Shown piece after piece: positions 53,039-60,874 of a stretch of DNA of 64,000 bases. The stretch is from Ulvibacterium sp965248315. Lineage in GTDB: Bacteria > Bacteroidota > Bacteroidia > Flavobacteriales > Flavobacteriaceae. The notes below the pieces were generated by a model that saw nothing but the letters and a program-made list of their open reading frames with translations, was not told the origin of the DNA and did not search any database. The translations under genes were made by a program, and so were the position numbers. Where the stretch lies: the NCBI RefSeq assembly GCF_965248315.1, contig NZ_CBDFIX010000002.1:930001-994000 (forward strand), written 5' to 3'. Numbering within the stretch: the first letter of the stretch is position 1; each line of letters opens with the position of its first letter.

Positions 53039-54622
53039 CTATTTTTGGTCATAGTTTTCGTTCACCTTATCTATTACACTTTCAATGGTAGGTATTCGAG
53101 CTAGATGGACGTCGGCAAAGTGCTTTCTGGCAAACTTGGCGGTAGTTTCGCCAATGCAATATGCAATTTTATCGGCCGGATTCTTTAACAAATAGCTTTC
53201 TATGCCAGAGGGACTAAAAAACAATACTCCCTCTACTCCATTGGCTATCTCTGTAGGAGAATATTTGGTTCTATACGCTTCCACTTCGTTTACGGTGATG
53301 TTATTTTCTGATAGAATGGTCGGTAGGTCATCCAATCTTTGATGGCTACAAAAATAAGTTACTTCCAAGCCGTCCATATACTCCACTAGGTGTTGGGCCA
53401 ATTTAATGGCGTTTTTCTCCTGATGTTTTACAGGGCCTATCCGTTTTTCAATAAGGCGCTTTGTCTTACGGCCCACACAATAAATATTTTCAAACTGTAA
53501 CGTATCCGCCGTATTATGGGTCAAAATTGCCTCTACGGCATTTTGACTGGTAATGATGACATTTTTAATCTTTGATTTTAGGACTACCGAGGGAATCCTG
53601 GAAGGATTCACTTGAATAAAATCCTCAGAATCTACGGTTACCGATTCCCTGAACCGAGAAAGTTGATCTGAAGTCAGTTTTTTTGTAGAGAAAACGGTAG
53701 GGCTCTTTGTTAAACCTCCCTGTATTTCTGACATTAAACGTTTCCCTCCACGGGCCAGAATACTATTGGCACAGTCGCGACCGAGATTGTGATGCTCGCC
53801 CACTCTTGCGGAAAGTTCCGACTCCAACTTTTTACTGCCATCCGTACTTAGCAGAACACCTTGTAGAACAACACGATCTTCTTCTATTTTTGCCAAAGCT
53901 CCGATCGGGGCGGTACAACCGCCTTCCAACTTGTTCAGAAATTGACGTTCAACCGTGGTACAAATTTCGGTTGGCTCATCATTGAGTTCCGTACAAGCGT
54001 TCAATATCTCAACGTCTCCTTTTCTGGCAACAACTACAATGGCCCCTTGAGCTGGTGCTGGCAACATCCAGGTCAACCCTATAGTATTTTTATGTTTTAT
54101 ACCAATGCGTTCCAGACCAGCCGCGGCGAATATGGCACCATTCCAATCGCTGTTTCTTAGCTTTTCGATTCTTGTGTTCACATTGCCTCGTAAATCCGTA
54201 GTGGTATGGGTAGGATAACGATTGAGCCATTGCGCCTTTCTTCGGAGACTCCCCGTTGCAATCACGGCATTTTTTTGGGCCAAAAATTCCTGATTGGTCT
54301 TATACGCCAGGATATCCAGAAAATTACCTCGTTCCAAAACAGCCGCCTGTACAATATCGTTGGGCAAGATGGTGGGCACATCCTTCATGGAATGCACCGC
54401 AATATCTATTTCACCTTTCAATAAGGCCACATCCAAGGTTTTGGTAAAAATTCCTGTTATCCCAAGTTCGTGAAGCGGTTTGTCCAGTACCAAATCCCCT
54501 GTGGATTTAACGGGAACCAGTGCAGTTTGGTGACCAAGATTTTCCAGCTTTTCCTTTACCGTGTTTGCCTGCCAAAGCGCAAGTTCGCTATCGCGGGTTC
54601 CAATTCGGATGATTTTGCCCAT
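53039..54622 (-). CDS. hemC: Porphobilinogen deaminase fused to uroporphyrinogen-III synthase
   Basis: A 527-residue bifunctional protein. Residues 1 to about 305 are hydroxymethylbilane synthase: RIGTRDSELALWQA at the start, the catalytic HSMKDVPT near 77, LRGNVNTRIEKL, and C236 in LEGGCTAPIGA, which holds the dipyrromethane cofactor. Residues from about 312 to the end are a HemD-type domain (VIITSQNAVEAI, VEAYRTKY, VLFFSPSGIESYL, YCIGETTA), weakly conserved as usual for uroporphyrinogen-III synthases. The fusion joins two consecutive steps. It overlaps hemA by one base (TAATG), so the two are translationally coupled. Confidence 0.93.
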   Translation of the reverse strand: MGKIIRIGTRDSELALWQANTVKEKLENLGHQTALVPVKSTGDLVLDKPLHELGITGIFTKTLDVALLKGEIDIAVHSMKDVPTILPNDIVQAAVLERGNFLDILAYKTNQEFLAQKNAVIATGSLRRKAQWLNRYPTHTTTDLRGNVNTRIEKLRNSDWNGAIFAAAGLERIGIKHKNTIGLTWMLPAPAQGAIVVVARKGDVEILNACTELNDEPTEICTTVERQFLNKLEGGCTAPIGALAKIEEDRVVLQGVLLSTDGSKKLESELSARVGEHHNLGRDCANSILARGGKRLMSEIQGGLTKSPTVFSTKKLTSDQLSRFRESVTVDSEDFIQVNPSRIPSVVLKSKIKNVIITSQNAVEAILTHNTADTLQFENIYCVGRKTKRLIEKRIGPVKHQEKNAIKLAQHLVEYMDGLEVTYFCSHQRLDDLPTILSENNITVNEVEAYRTKYSPTEIANGVEGVLFFSPSGIESYLLKNPADKIAYCIGETTAKFARKHFADVHLARIPTIESVIDKVNENYDQK

Positions 54623-55875
54623 TACGATTTCACTTCCAATTGAAACACTTTCTGGATGAGTTCCAGACTATCATCAGCATCGGTATGGGTTTCCTTGAGA
54701 TGATTGGCAAATTGTTTGGTTATTTTTTGGATGATTCGATTTGTAATTACATCTGCCTGCTCTTCATTAAAATCCGACATTTTTTTAGCTTGGTAATCCA
54801 ATTCCTCATCCTTCATGGTCTTTAATTTCTTCTTAAGTGCACTGATTACCGGAGCAAACTTGCGCGTTTCCAACCACTGGATAAAATCACATTTAATATC
54901 TTCAATAATGGCCTCCGCCTGAGGGATAAACTGTTTCCTGCGCTCAAGGGTCTCATCGGTCATTTGGGAAAGCTGGTCTAGATGTATAAGTGTAACATTG
55001 TCCAATTCCACAACATCATCCGCCACATTCTTGGGAACGGAGAGGTCCAATATTAACAATGGTTTTTTGGTGTAAATAAGTTCCTTGGAAACGGTAGGAT
55101 GATGTGCTCCAGTTGCCACTACCAGTATATCCGCATTCCGAATTTCACTTTGCAGCTCCCCATAGTCCTTGACGGTTAGATTAAATTTGCCCGCTATTTT
55201 TTCCGCTTTGTCCTTTGTACGGTTTATTAAGGTGATGTGAGGGTTTTTTGTGTGTTTGATCAGATTTTCACAGGTGTTTCTACCAATTTTCCCAGTACCA
55301 AAAAGGAGAATATTCTTCTGTGAGATATTGGGAACGTTTTTTAGAATGTAGTGTACGGAGGCAAAGGCCACCGATGTAGCACCAGATGAAAGCTCTGTCT
55401 CATTTTTAATCCGTTTACTGGCTTGAATAACCGAATTGCAGAGCCGTTCAACAAACGGATTTGCCATATTGTGCCTTTTTGAACGATTGAAGGCCTTTCT
55501 AAGTTGGCTGATAATCTCAAAGTCACCAAGGATTTGACTATCAAGCCCCGTGCCTACCCGAAAAAGGTGACCTATGGCGTCGTTGTTCTTATAAACATAG
55601 GCCACTTCTTGAAACTCCTCAACGGTCCCCTGGGTGTTGTCACATAACAATTTTATCAATTGAAAGGGATGTTGTGCGAAACCGTGCAGTTCAGTGCGAT
55701 TGCAAGTTGAGGTTACAAGAAGACCATCAATGCCTATTGCCTTGGCATCCACTAAAAGTTTATCCATGGCCGTCTCTTCCAAACTGAATTTACCGCGTAC
55801 CTCGGCATCGGCCTTTTTATAATTTAGGCCGATCGTATAAAATGAATTGTGTCTGGAAATATGGTAGTCTTTCAT
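54622..55875 (-). CDS. hemA: Glutamyl-tRNA reductase
   Basis: First committed step of C5 heme synthesis: reduces glutamyl-tRNA to glutamate-1-semialdehyde. 417 residues from the ATG at 55875 (a TTG three codons earlier is possible). The nucleophile C58 lies in TSTCNRTEL, the NADP-binding part contains LLFGTGKIGRNTCENL near 197, and the C-terminal helical dimer domain is complete. The next enzyme, hemL, is not in this window. It is divergent from the AraC gene and starts 204 bases from it. Confidence 0.96.
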   Translation of the reverse strand: MKDYHISRHNSFYTIGLNYKKADAEVRGKFSLEETAMDKLLVDAKAIGIDGLLVTSTCNRTELHGFAQHPFQLIKLLCDNTQGTVEEFQEVAYVYKNNDAIGHLFRVGTGLDSQILGDFEIISQLRKAFNRSKRHNMANPFVERLCNSVIQASKRIKNETELSSGATSVAFASVHYILKNVPNISQKNILLFGTGKIGRNTCENLIKHTKNPHITLINRTKDKAEKIAGKFNLTVKDYGELQSEIRNADILVVATGAHHPTVSKELIYTKKPLLILDLSVPKNVADDVVELDNVTLIHLDQLSQMTDETLERRKQFIPQAEAIIEDIKCDFIQWLETRKFAPVISALKKKLKTMKDEELDYQAKKMSDFNEEQADVITNRIIQKITKQFANHLKETHTDADDSLELIQKVFQLEVKS

Positions 55876-55895
55876 ATAAACCAAAGAATCGAAAG

Positions 55896-55903
55896 CAAAA
55901 ATA
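55896..55903 (-). promoter_or_regulatory. Possible -7 element of the hemA promoter
   Basis: On the minus strand TATTTTTG (55903-55896) matches TAnnTTTG, 20 bases before the hemA ATG. No good -33 partner is clear, so this is tentative. Confidence 0.4.
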
Positions 55904-55998
55904 GAAGCATAGCCTCAATAAAAATAACGCCAGAGGTTCTTTTAATAACGTTTGAAGTGTTTTTGGGCCAAATTCAGGAGTAATCCGACCAAAACCCT

Positions 55999-56006
55999 TA
56001 TTTTTG
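55999..56006 (+). promoter_or_regulatory. Possible -7 element of the AraC gene promoter
   Basis: TATTTTTG at 55999-56006 matches TAnnTTTG. The Fur-type palindrome follows about 27 bases later, so it would lie just after the transcription start. The -33 region is poor. Confidence 0.4.
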
Positions 56007-56033
56007 TAGGAAATAAAGGAGGTTTGACCTATG

Positions 56034-56056
56034 CTATTTAGAATAATTCTAAATAG
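56034..56056. promoter_or_regulatory. Perfect palindrome of Fur/PerR/Irr type between hemA and the AraC gene
   Basis: CTATTTAGAAT (56034-56044), one A, and its exact complement (56046-56056). The inner 17 bases are TTTAGAA-TAA-TTCTAAA, the form known for the Irr ICE box and very near the 7-1-7 PerR/Fur box. It lies in the hemA/AraC gap, 22 bases before the AraC ATG. It could serve the AraC gene and, at a distance, hemA. Confidence 0.65.
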
Positions 56057-56078
56057 AATAACAAAATGATACTAGCTT

Positions 56079-56969
56079 ATGCTACAAAAAAATGTCGTTC
56101 AAGGTTCTTATGATGAAGTCCTTATAGAAAATGGATTTTACGTATTGAAAATTCAAAATGATACCGCTGATTTTCAAAAACTTACCCGTGAAATCGATAG
56201 TTCTTTTATACAGTTTCATTTTTGCCTTAAAGGGCATGCCAAGTTCATTTTCAATGAGGGCCGTTATGCGCTGGAAGTCTCCGAAGAGAATTCCCTTTTA
56301 CTTTATAATACCCAATTGGATTTGCCTATGAACGTAATGTTGGACCCCAATTCCTGGATGGTTTCCATTGTGATGACCATACGCAAGTTTCATTCCCTTT
56401 TCTCAAAAGAGGCCCATTACATTCCCTTCCTGAGCCCCGAAAACCAGGAAAAGAAGTATTATTCCCAAGAAGCGGTATCTCCCGCCATAGCAGTGGTCTT
56501 GAGCCAAATAATGAATTATAATCTCCATCCCTCCGTAAAGGAACTGTATATCCACGGCAAGGTATATGAATTGGTCTCGCTTTATTTCAATAGAAATACG
56601 GATGCCGATGTGGAGCAATGTCCCTTTTTGGTGGACGAGGATAATGTTAGACGTATTCGCCAGGCTAAGGAAATTATCATTTCCCAAATGGCCGAACCTC
56701 CTAGTTTGCAAGCTTTGGCAGAGGAGATAGGGTTGCCTCTAAAAAAACTGAAGGAAGGGTTTAAGCAGATTTACGGTGACTCCGTCTACAGTTTCCTTTT
56801 CGATTATAAGATGGAACATGCACGGCGATTATTGGAAACTGGGCAAAACAATGTTAATGAAGTGGGCCTTAAAATCGGTTATAGCACGGCAAGCCATTTT
56901 ATAGCCGCCTTTAAAAAGAAATATGGAACAACTCCAAAGAAGTATGTAATGTCCTTGGCGAATGCCTAA
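56079..56969 (+). CDS. AraC-family transcriptional regulator next to the heme genes
   Basis: 296 residues. The N-terminal about 190 residues form a sensing domain (FIQFHFCLKGHAKFIFNEGRYALEV near 47, a cupin-like pattern). The C-terminus holds two helix-turn-helix units: PPSLQALAEEIGLPLKKLKEGFKQIYGDSVY and VNEVGLKIGYSTASHFIAAFKKKYGTTPKKY. The layout recalls PchR-type regulators that sense siderophores or iron compounds, but this is only by outline. A Fur-type palindrome lies just upstream. It overlaps the tail of the convergent DUF1460 gene by 4 bases. Confidence 0.88.
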   Translation: MLQKNVVQGSYDEVLIENGFYVLKIQNDTADFQKLTREIDSSFIQFHFCLKGHAKFIFNEGRYALEVSEENSLLLYNTQLDLPMNVMLDPNSWMVSIVMTIRKFHSLFSKEAHYIPFLSPENQEKKYYSQEAVSPAIAVVLSQIMNYNLHPSVKELYIHGKVYELVSLYFNRNTDADVEQCPFLVDEDNVRRIRQAKEIIISQMAEPPSLQALAEEIGLPLKKLKEGFKQIYGDSVYSFLFDYKMEHARRLLETGQNNVNEVGLKIGYSTASHFIAAFKKKYGTTPKKYVMSLANA

Positions 56970-57811
56970 GGGTTTGGTCTTGCCACCATAATGCCCGTAT
57001 TTTTCTTTACTTTTTTTAAATAATCGGATAACGGGAGTTCGGTAACCTCAACCTCCATGGAGCCTGTGGAGGCGTGTAACAAATGAATTCTTCCATCTTT
57101 TTCACGCGTTGCAATGCCTGTATGGGTAACATCCAAACCATTAATGGATGTGGCCAGGGCAATGATATCTCCGGATTGAATCAAATGCTCGTTGGATTCA
57201 ATTTTGTCTTGGGGTAAAACACAGATGGATTGGTCGTTCAGGTAGTTTTCTGAAGCTTGTATTTTCTTGAAATTCGCATCATCCTTTAGGAATGGATATA
57301 AATCCCTATGGGTGCTCATGAAATTGATATCCTTAGTAATTTCCATTCCTCCTATTTCCGACGTGATATCCTTCAACAACCCCTTCTTTTCATTATTGGC
57401 GATCCATTCCGAAAAATAGTGCAGACGGGATGCATAACCCTCCAGCTTGCCATCTTTATACCGAATGGTTTCCAAGGCTTGTGTGAAATCGTCAAAGTCG
57501 CCCTGGCCCTCTTTTAGCAGTTTACCAAAGGCCAACACGTTTTCTACAAAAGTAGTACAGTCCAACCCATGAAGGTTAATGACCAGGGTTTCAATATCGC
57601 CCACTTCCAAGGTCTTGGCCACATAGGGCGTGCCCATAAAGGTTTTACCAATGGCCACCATGGTCTTTCCAAAATCATTTTCCAGCAATCCATCAATGGC
57701 TATGGTCTTGTTTTCAAAAGCTTGTTTGTCTGCCGGGGAACAGGTGATTTGTTGTGCAGCTATAGGCCAACTAAAAAAAGCTATTAATATGAAAAGATTT
57801 TTTTTGAACAT
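56966..57811 (-). CDS. DUF1460-family secreted amidase-like protein
   Basis: 281 residues with a signal peptide (cleavage after IAAQ). NLHGLDCTTFVENVLAFGKLL near 80 contains the Cys expected as nucleophile in this NlpC/P60-like family. HTGIATREKDGRIHLLHAST near 235 supplies a His pair. DUF1460 proteins are N-acetylmuramoyl-L-alanine amidase-like or peptidase-like wall enzymes; the substrate is unproven here. It is convergent with the AraC gene, with 4 bases of overlap. Confidence 0.85.
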   Translation of the reverse strand: MFKKNLFILIAFFSWPIAAQQITCSPADKQAFENKTIAIDGLLENDFGKTMVAIGKTFMGTPYVAKTLEVGDIETLVINLHGLDCTTFVENVLAFGKLLKEGQGDFDDFTQALETIRYKDGKLEGYASRLHYFSEWIANNEKKGLLKDITSEIGGMEITKDINFMSTHRDLYPFLKDDANFKKIQASENYLNDQSICVLPQDKIESNEHLIQSGDIIALATSINGLDVTHTGIATREKDGRIHLLHASTGSMEVEVTELPLSDYLKKVKKNTGIMVARPNP

Positions 57812-58065
57812 TTACTATTTAGCAGTCTGATAATCTTTCAAAAGCAAGTTAAAACTACTTGAGCAATATTCAATAGGATTTAAAACTTTTTAAGGAGTCA
57901 AGCAACTATTTTGTTACATAAAAATTAACCTTTGAAGTACTTCCTCATAATCAATATCTGGTATGATTTTTCTAACGGATGGTGTTAAAATGCAGAAATA
58001 TCAATAACCCTTTGTTTGGGTTCATAAAATAACTCAGACTATGAACAAAAATGCTTTTGAGGTCT

Positions 58066-59445
58066 TTATTCCTTGAATAGGGTTATGTATTCCAGTTCTA
58101 AATCCTGATTCCATCTATCTTGATTGGCTTCATAAGAGTTAAAAATAAATTCTGAATAGGTTTCTGAACGCAGATAAAAATCCGTAAAGGCGTATACCAT
58201 ATTTTCCAAATCAATTTTTGGATACATAGAAACGAATTCTTCGGGAATTTCTCCCAAAATTGGATATGCAGTTGAGGTGGAATGGATTTTTCTCAAAGTT
58301 AACCCAGTGGTGCCATCGCCTTCATCATTTCTAACAGACCATGAACTTATTTTATGACCATATTCCAAATCGGTAATTATCTCAAAATCACTAATGGCAT
58401 CATTTAAAAAAGTCACCATAGGTTTGTCAGGCACAGAAACATCCATAGGGTTTTCCCCTTGCTTAACATAATACCACTTGTAATCTGGAAGCTGTACTTG
58501 TGCTGTAATCTGATATTTTGTAAAGCGTTCCAAAATGGGAATTTGTATGTAAGATTGATCTGTAGAAATGTTCAGTGGATGAGACTTAATCGTGCCGGGC
58601 TCGATAAGGCTATAACCTGAGTTGCGGTATGTCTGGCCCTCATCCAAGGCCCTGGCCGAAAAGAATTTCAGATTGCTTGGTGGAGATATGATTTTGGCGG
58701 TAAAATTGACAGGTTCAAGATTTTCAAAATTGATAGGGGAAGTGTCGCCCATATCAGAAGGGGCGAAAAACGTATACCTTAGATTCTTATTCTCCCCATC
58801 CTCTACAAAAAGCAGATAATCCTTGTCTTGAATTAGACGGATATTCTGTATTTCCATCGAAGTCTTTCCGGAAATGGGAGATGATACCGACACGTTTTCG
58901 GGCAATGCCGGTGCAACGTTGGTAGATAACGAAAAATAGGGGATGCCTACATTTGGATTTGGTATGTTGTTGATGGTCTGATTAAATGTCCCGTTCAAAA
59001 TGGCCCCACTTGGTTCCAGTTTGTAGGTATTAAGAAACCATTCACTTCCTTTGGCAATTCCTGGAAACGTCTCAAACTCATGTCTGAATTCATTGAGCCT
59101 AAAATAATGATGGAAGATTGTAACCGTAAGATTAGCTGGCATCTGTAAATCTGAAGTTTCGAAAACGATGTTGCTCCCATTTTCGAACTTTTTATAATCC
59201 AGTAAACCTCCGTTTTCATCGTGAATAAAAATCCAATTGTTAATTTCCTCCGAGCCTGGAGGGGCGGATTCATAAGCATTATCTACATTAAGGGTAAAGT
59301 AAACCTCACTTTCAGATTCGCTGGGCTCTTCCTGTTTAGGTTCTTCCCTGGAATCAGGGGTCGGAGCAGGGGTGTCATCCTTTGAGCAATTCAAATTAAT
59401 TAATAAGGTCAATAGAAAAAATAAAACTCTTACGTATCTGGACAT
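58066..59445 (-). CDS. Lipoprotein of unknown function, paralogue of the next gene
   Basis: 459 residues from the ATG at 59445 (MSRYVRVLFFLLTLLINLNC; lipobox at the Cys, followed by SKDD). A Pro/Glu-rich linker (EEPKQEEPSESESEV) precedes a beta-rich body. The segment NNWIFIHDENGGLLDYKKFENG matches the same place in the upstream gene (DNWIIIHDSEGQLIDYKMIEDG), so the two are tandem duplicates. No enzyme motif is seen. It starts 13 bases after the paralogue ends. Confidence 0.7.
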   Translation of the reverse strand: MSRYVRVLFFLLTLLINLNCSKDDTPAPTPDSREEPKQEEPSESESEVYFTLNVDNAYESAPPGSEEINNWIFIHDENGGLLDYKKFENGSNIVFETSDLQMPANLTVTIFHHYFRLNEFRHEFETFPGIAKGSEWFLNTYKLEPSGAILNGTFNQTINNIPNPNVGIPYFSLSTNVAPALPENVSVSSPISGKTSMEIQNIRLIQDKDYLLFVEDGENKNLRYTFFAPSDMGDTSPINFENLEPVNFTAKIISPPSNLKFFSARALDEGQTYRNSGYSLIEPGTIKSHPLNISTDQSYIQIPILERFTKYQITAQVQLPDYKWYYVKQGENPMDVSVPDKPMVTFLNDAISDFEIITDLEYGHKISSWSVRNDEGDGTTGLTLRKIHSTSTAYPILGEIPEEFVSMYPKIDLENMVYAFTDFYLRSETYSEFIFNSYEANQDRWNQDLELEYITLFKE

Positions 59446-59458
59446 AGCTATTTTAGCT

Positions 59459-60772
59459 TTAAAAGTTGGTGAAAACAAACCCTTCTTCAATAAAATCTCC
59501 CTTTTTTTCCTTATTGGTCATCTGATTAAATAGCTCTTGTTGGGAAAACCCTTGAGTTATCAGATTGATCGATTGAAGTTCTAAGCTTTCCGGATTCATA
59601 GCAGGATATTTCAATAGGATTTCTTCGGGCAATTCTCCCACTTTATGTGATGTATTTCCAGATGAACGGACGTACCATATTGTTTCGGAATAAATTCCGT
59701 CACCATCTGTAAAGTTACGGGAGTGCGTAGTGTTTTTGGTAATGAAGTTTTTATCACTTGCAAAGCTAAGATCATATAAAGATGCATTTTCCAATGTAAA
59801 AGAGGGCCTCATAGGGATAGCAATATCCTCCACCATTGCACCGCTTTGGGAAAAGCTGTATGACCATCCATCCGACCTTATGCTGAATTCCGTTCTATAC
59901 TTTTCATAAATGTCCAAATAGCCAGCTCTTGTCATAGTCGGAGCACTAAAATCAAGATTAAAACTTAAAGTTTGCCCAGTCCAGAAATAATTGGGGTCAT
60001 CACTTGAATAACCCTGTATATATAACAGTGCAAAATCATTAGTAGGCAAATCAATTTCCAAATAAGTATCATATTCCAAAAATTGCGAATAGTCTATGAT
60101 GCTATCTAGGCCATCTTGTGGTTTGGGCAAGAAAACATACTTATGGCCATCGGAATTGTCATAAATGCTTAAGAGGTAATCCTCGTTCTCATATAATGGA
60201 ATATCAATTAAATTCAAGGTTGAGTTATTGAAATCACCTTCAACTTGAGTGTCCGAAGCATTCAATGATCCTCTCGGCGTTGATAGGGTATTTGACTTAA
60301 GCCCGGGAATATTTTCAATCCTAAGACTAAACTTGCCCATAAGATTCCCTTGGGGAGGATTGTGAAAATTGTTCCAGACACTTCCCGGCTCAATATCCGT
60401 GTAGGTCAGCAATGAATGAAATGGATTGTTTCCCCCATCAACGGAATAAAAGAACTCAGTAATACTAATCTTCTCAGGAATAGAGTCCTTAATTCCCAAA
60501 AATTCTACTGGCCCACCATCTTCAATCATTTTATAATCAATAAGTTGGCCTTCGGAATCGTGGATAATAATCCAATTATCGGCATCCGAGGGATAGCTGC
60601 TATAGGTAAAATAAACTTCGGTTTCTGGTTCATTTGGGTCCTCGGGCTCAGGTTTAGGCTCCTCCAGTTTGGGTTCTTCTTTCGAATCGGAATCGGGAAT
60701 AAGAGTTTCGTCCTTTGAGCAATTGGTAAATACAAATACCAAGGAGAGCACAAGTAGTTGGGATAGTCGCAT
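59459..60772 (-). CDS. Lipoprotein of unknown function, paralogue of the previous gene
   Basis: 437 residues from the ATG at 60772 (MRLSQLLVLSLVFVFTNC, then SKDE). The frame can be read from 60853, but that leader has no family shape. A Glu/Pro linker is followed by a beta-rich body related to its neighbour, ending in a LPEEILLKYPAMNPESLEL block that the neighbour also has (IPEEFVSMYPKIDLENMVY). Surface location is likely. Function unknown. Confidence 0.7.
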   Translation of the reverse strand: MRLSQLLVLSLVFVFTNCSKDETLIPDSDSKEEPKLEEPKPEPEDPNEPETEVYFTYSSYPSDADNWIIIHDSEGQLIDYKMIEDGGPVEFLGIKDSIPEKISITEFFYSVDGGNNPFHSLLTYTDIEPGSVWNNFHNPPQGNLMGKFSLRIENIPGLKSNTLSTPRGSLNASDTQVEGDFNNSTLNLIDIPLYENEDYLLSIYDNSDGHKYVFLPKPQDGLDSIIDYSQFLEYDTYLEIDLPTNDFALLYIQGYSSDDPNYFWTGQTLSFNLDFSAPTMTRAGYLDIYEKYRTEFSIRSDGWSYSFSQSGAMVEDIAIPMRPSFTLENASLYDLSFASDKNFITKNTTHSRNFTDGDGIYSETIWYVRSSGNTSHKVGELPEEILLKYPAMNPESLELQSINLITQGFSQQELFNQMTNKEKKGDFIEEGFVFTNF

Positions 60773-60874
60773 TATCGGGGGTTTAATATTTATTAAGCCG
60801 TAAAAGTAAAGGATTTTGTAGGAATTGAAAACAGTATTTGGATGATATGGCACATTTTTGCGGTAAACAGAAAA

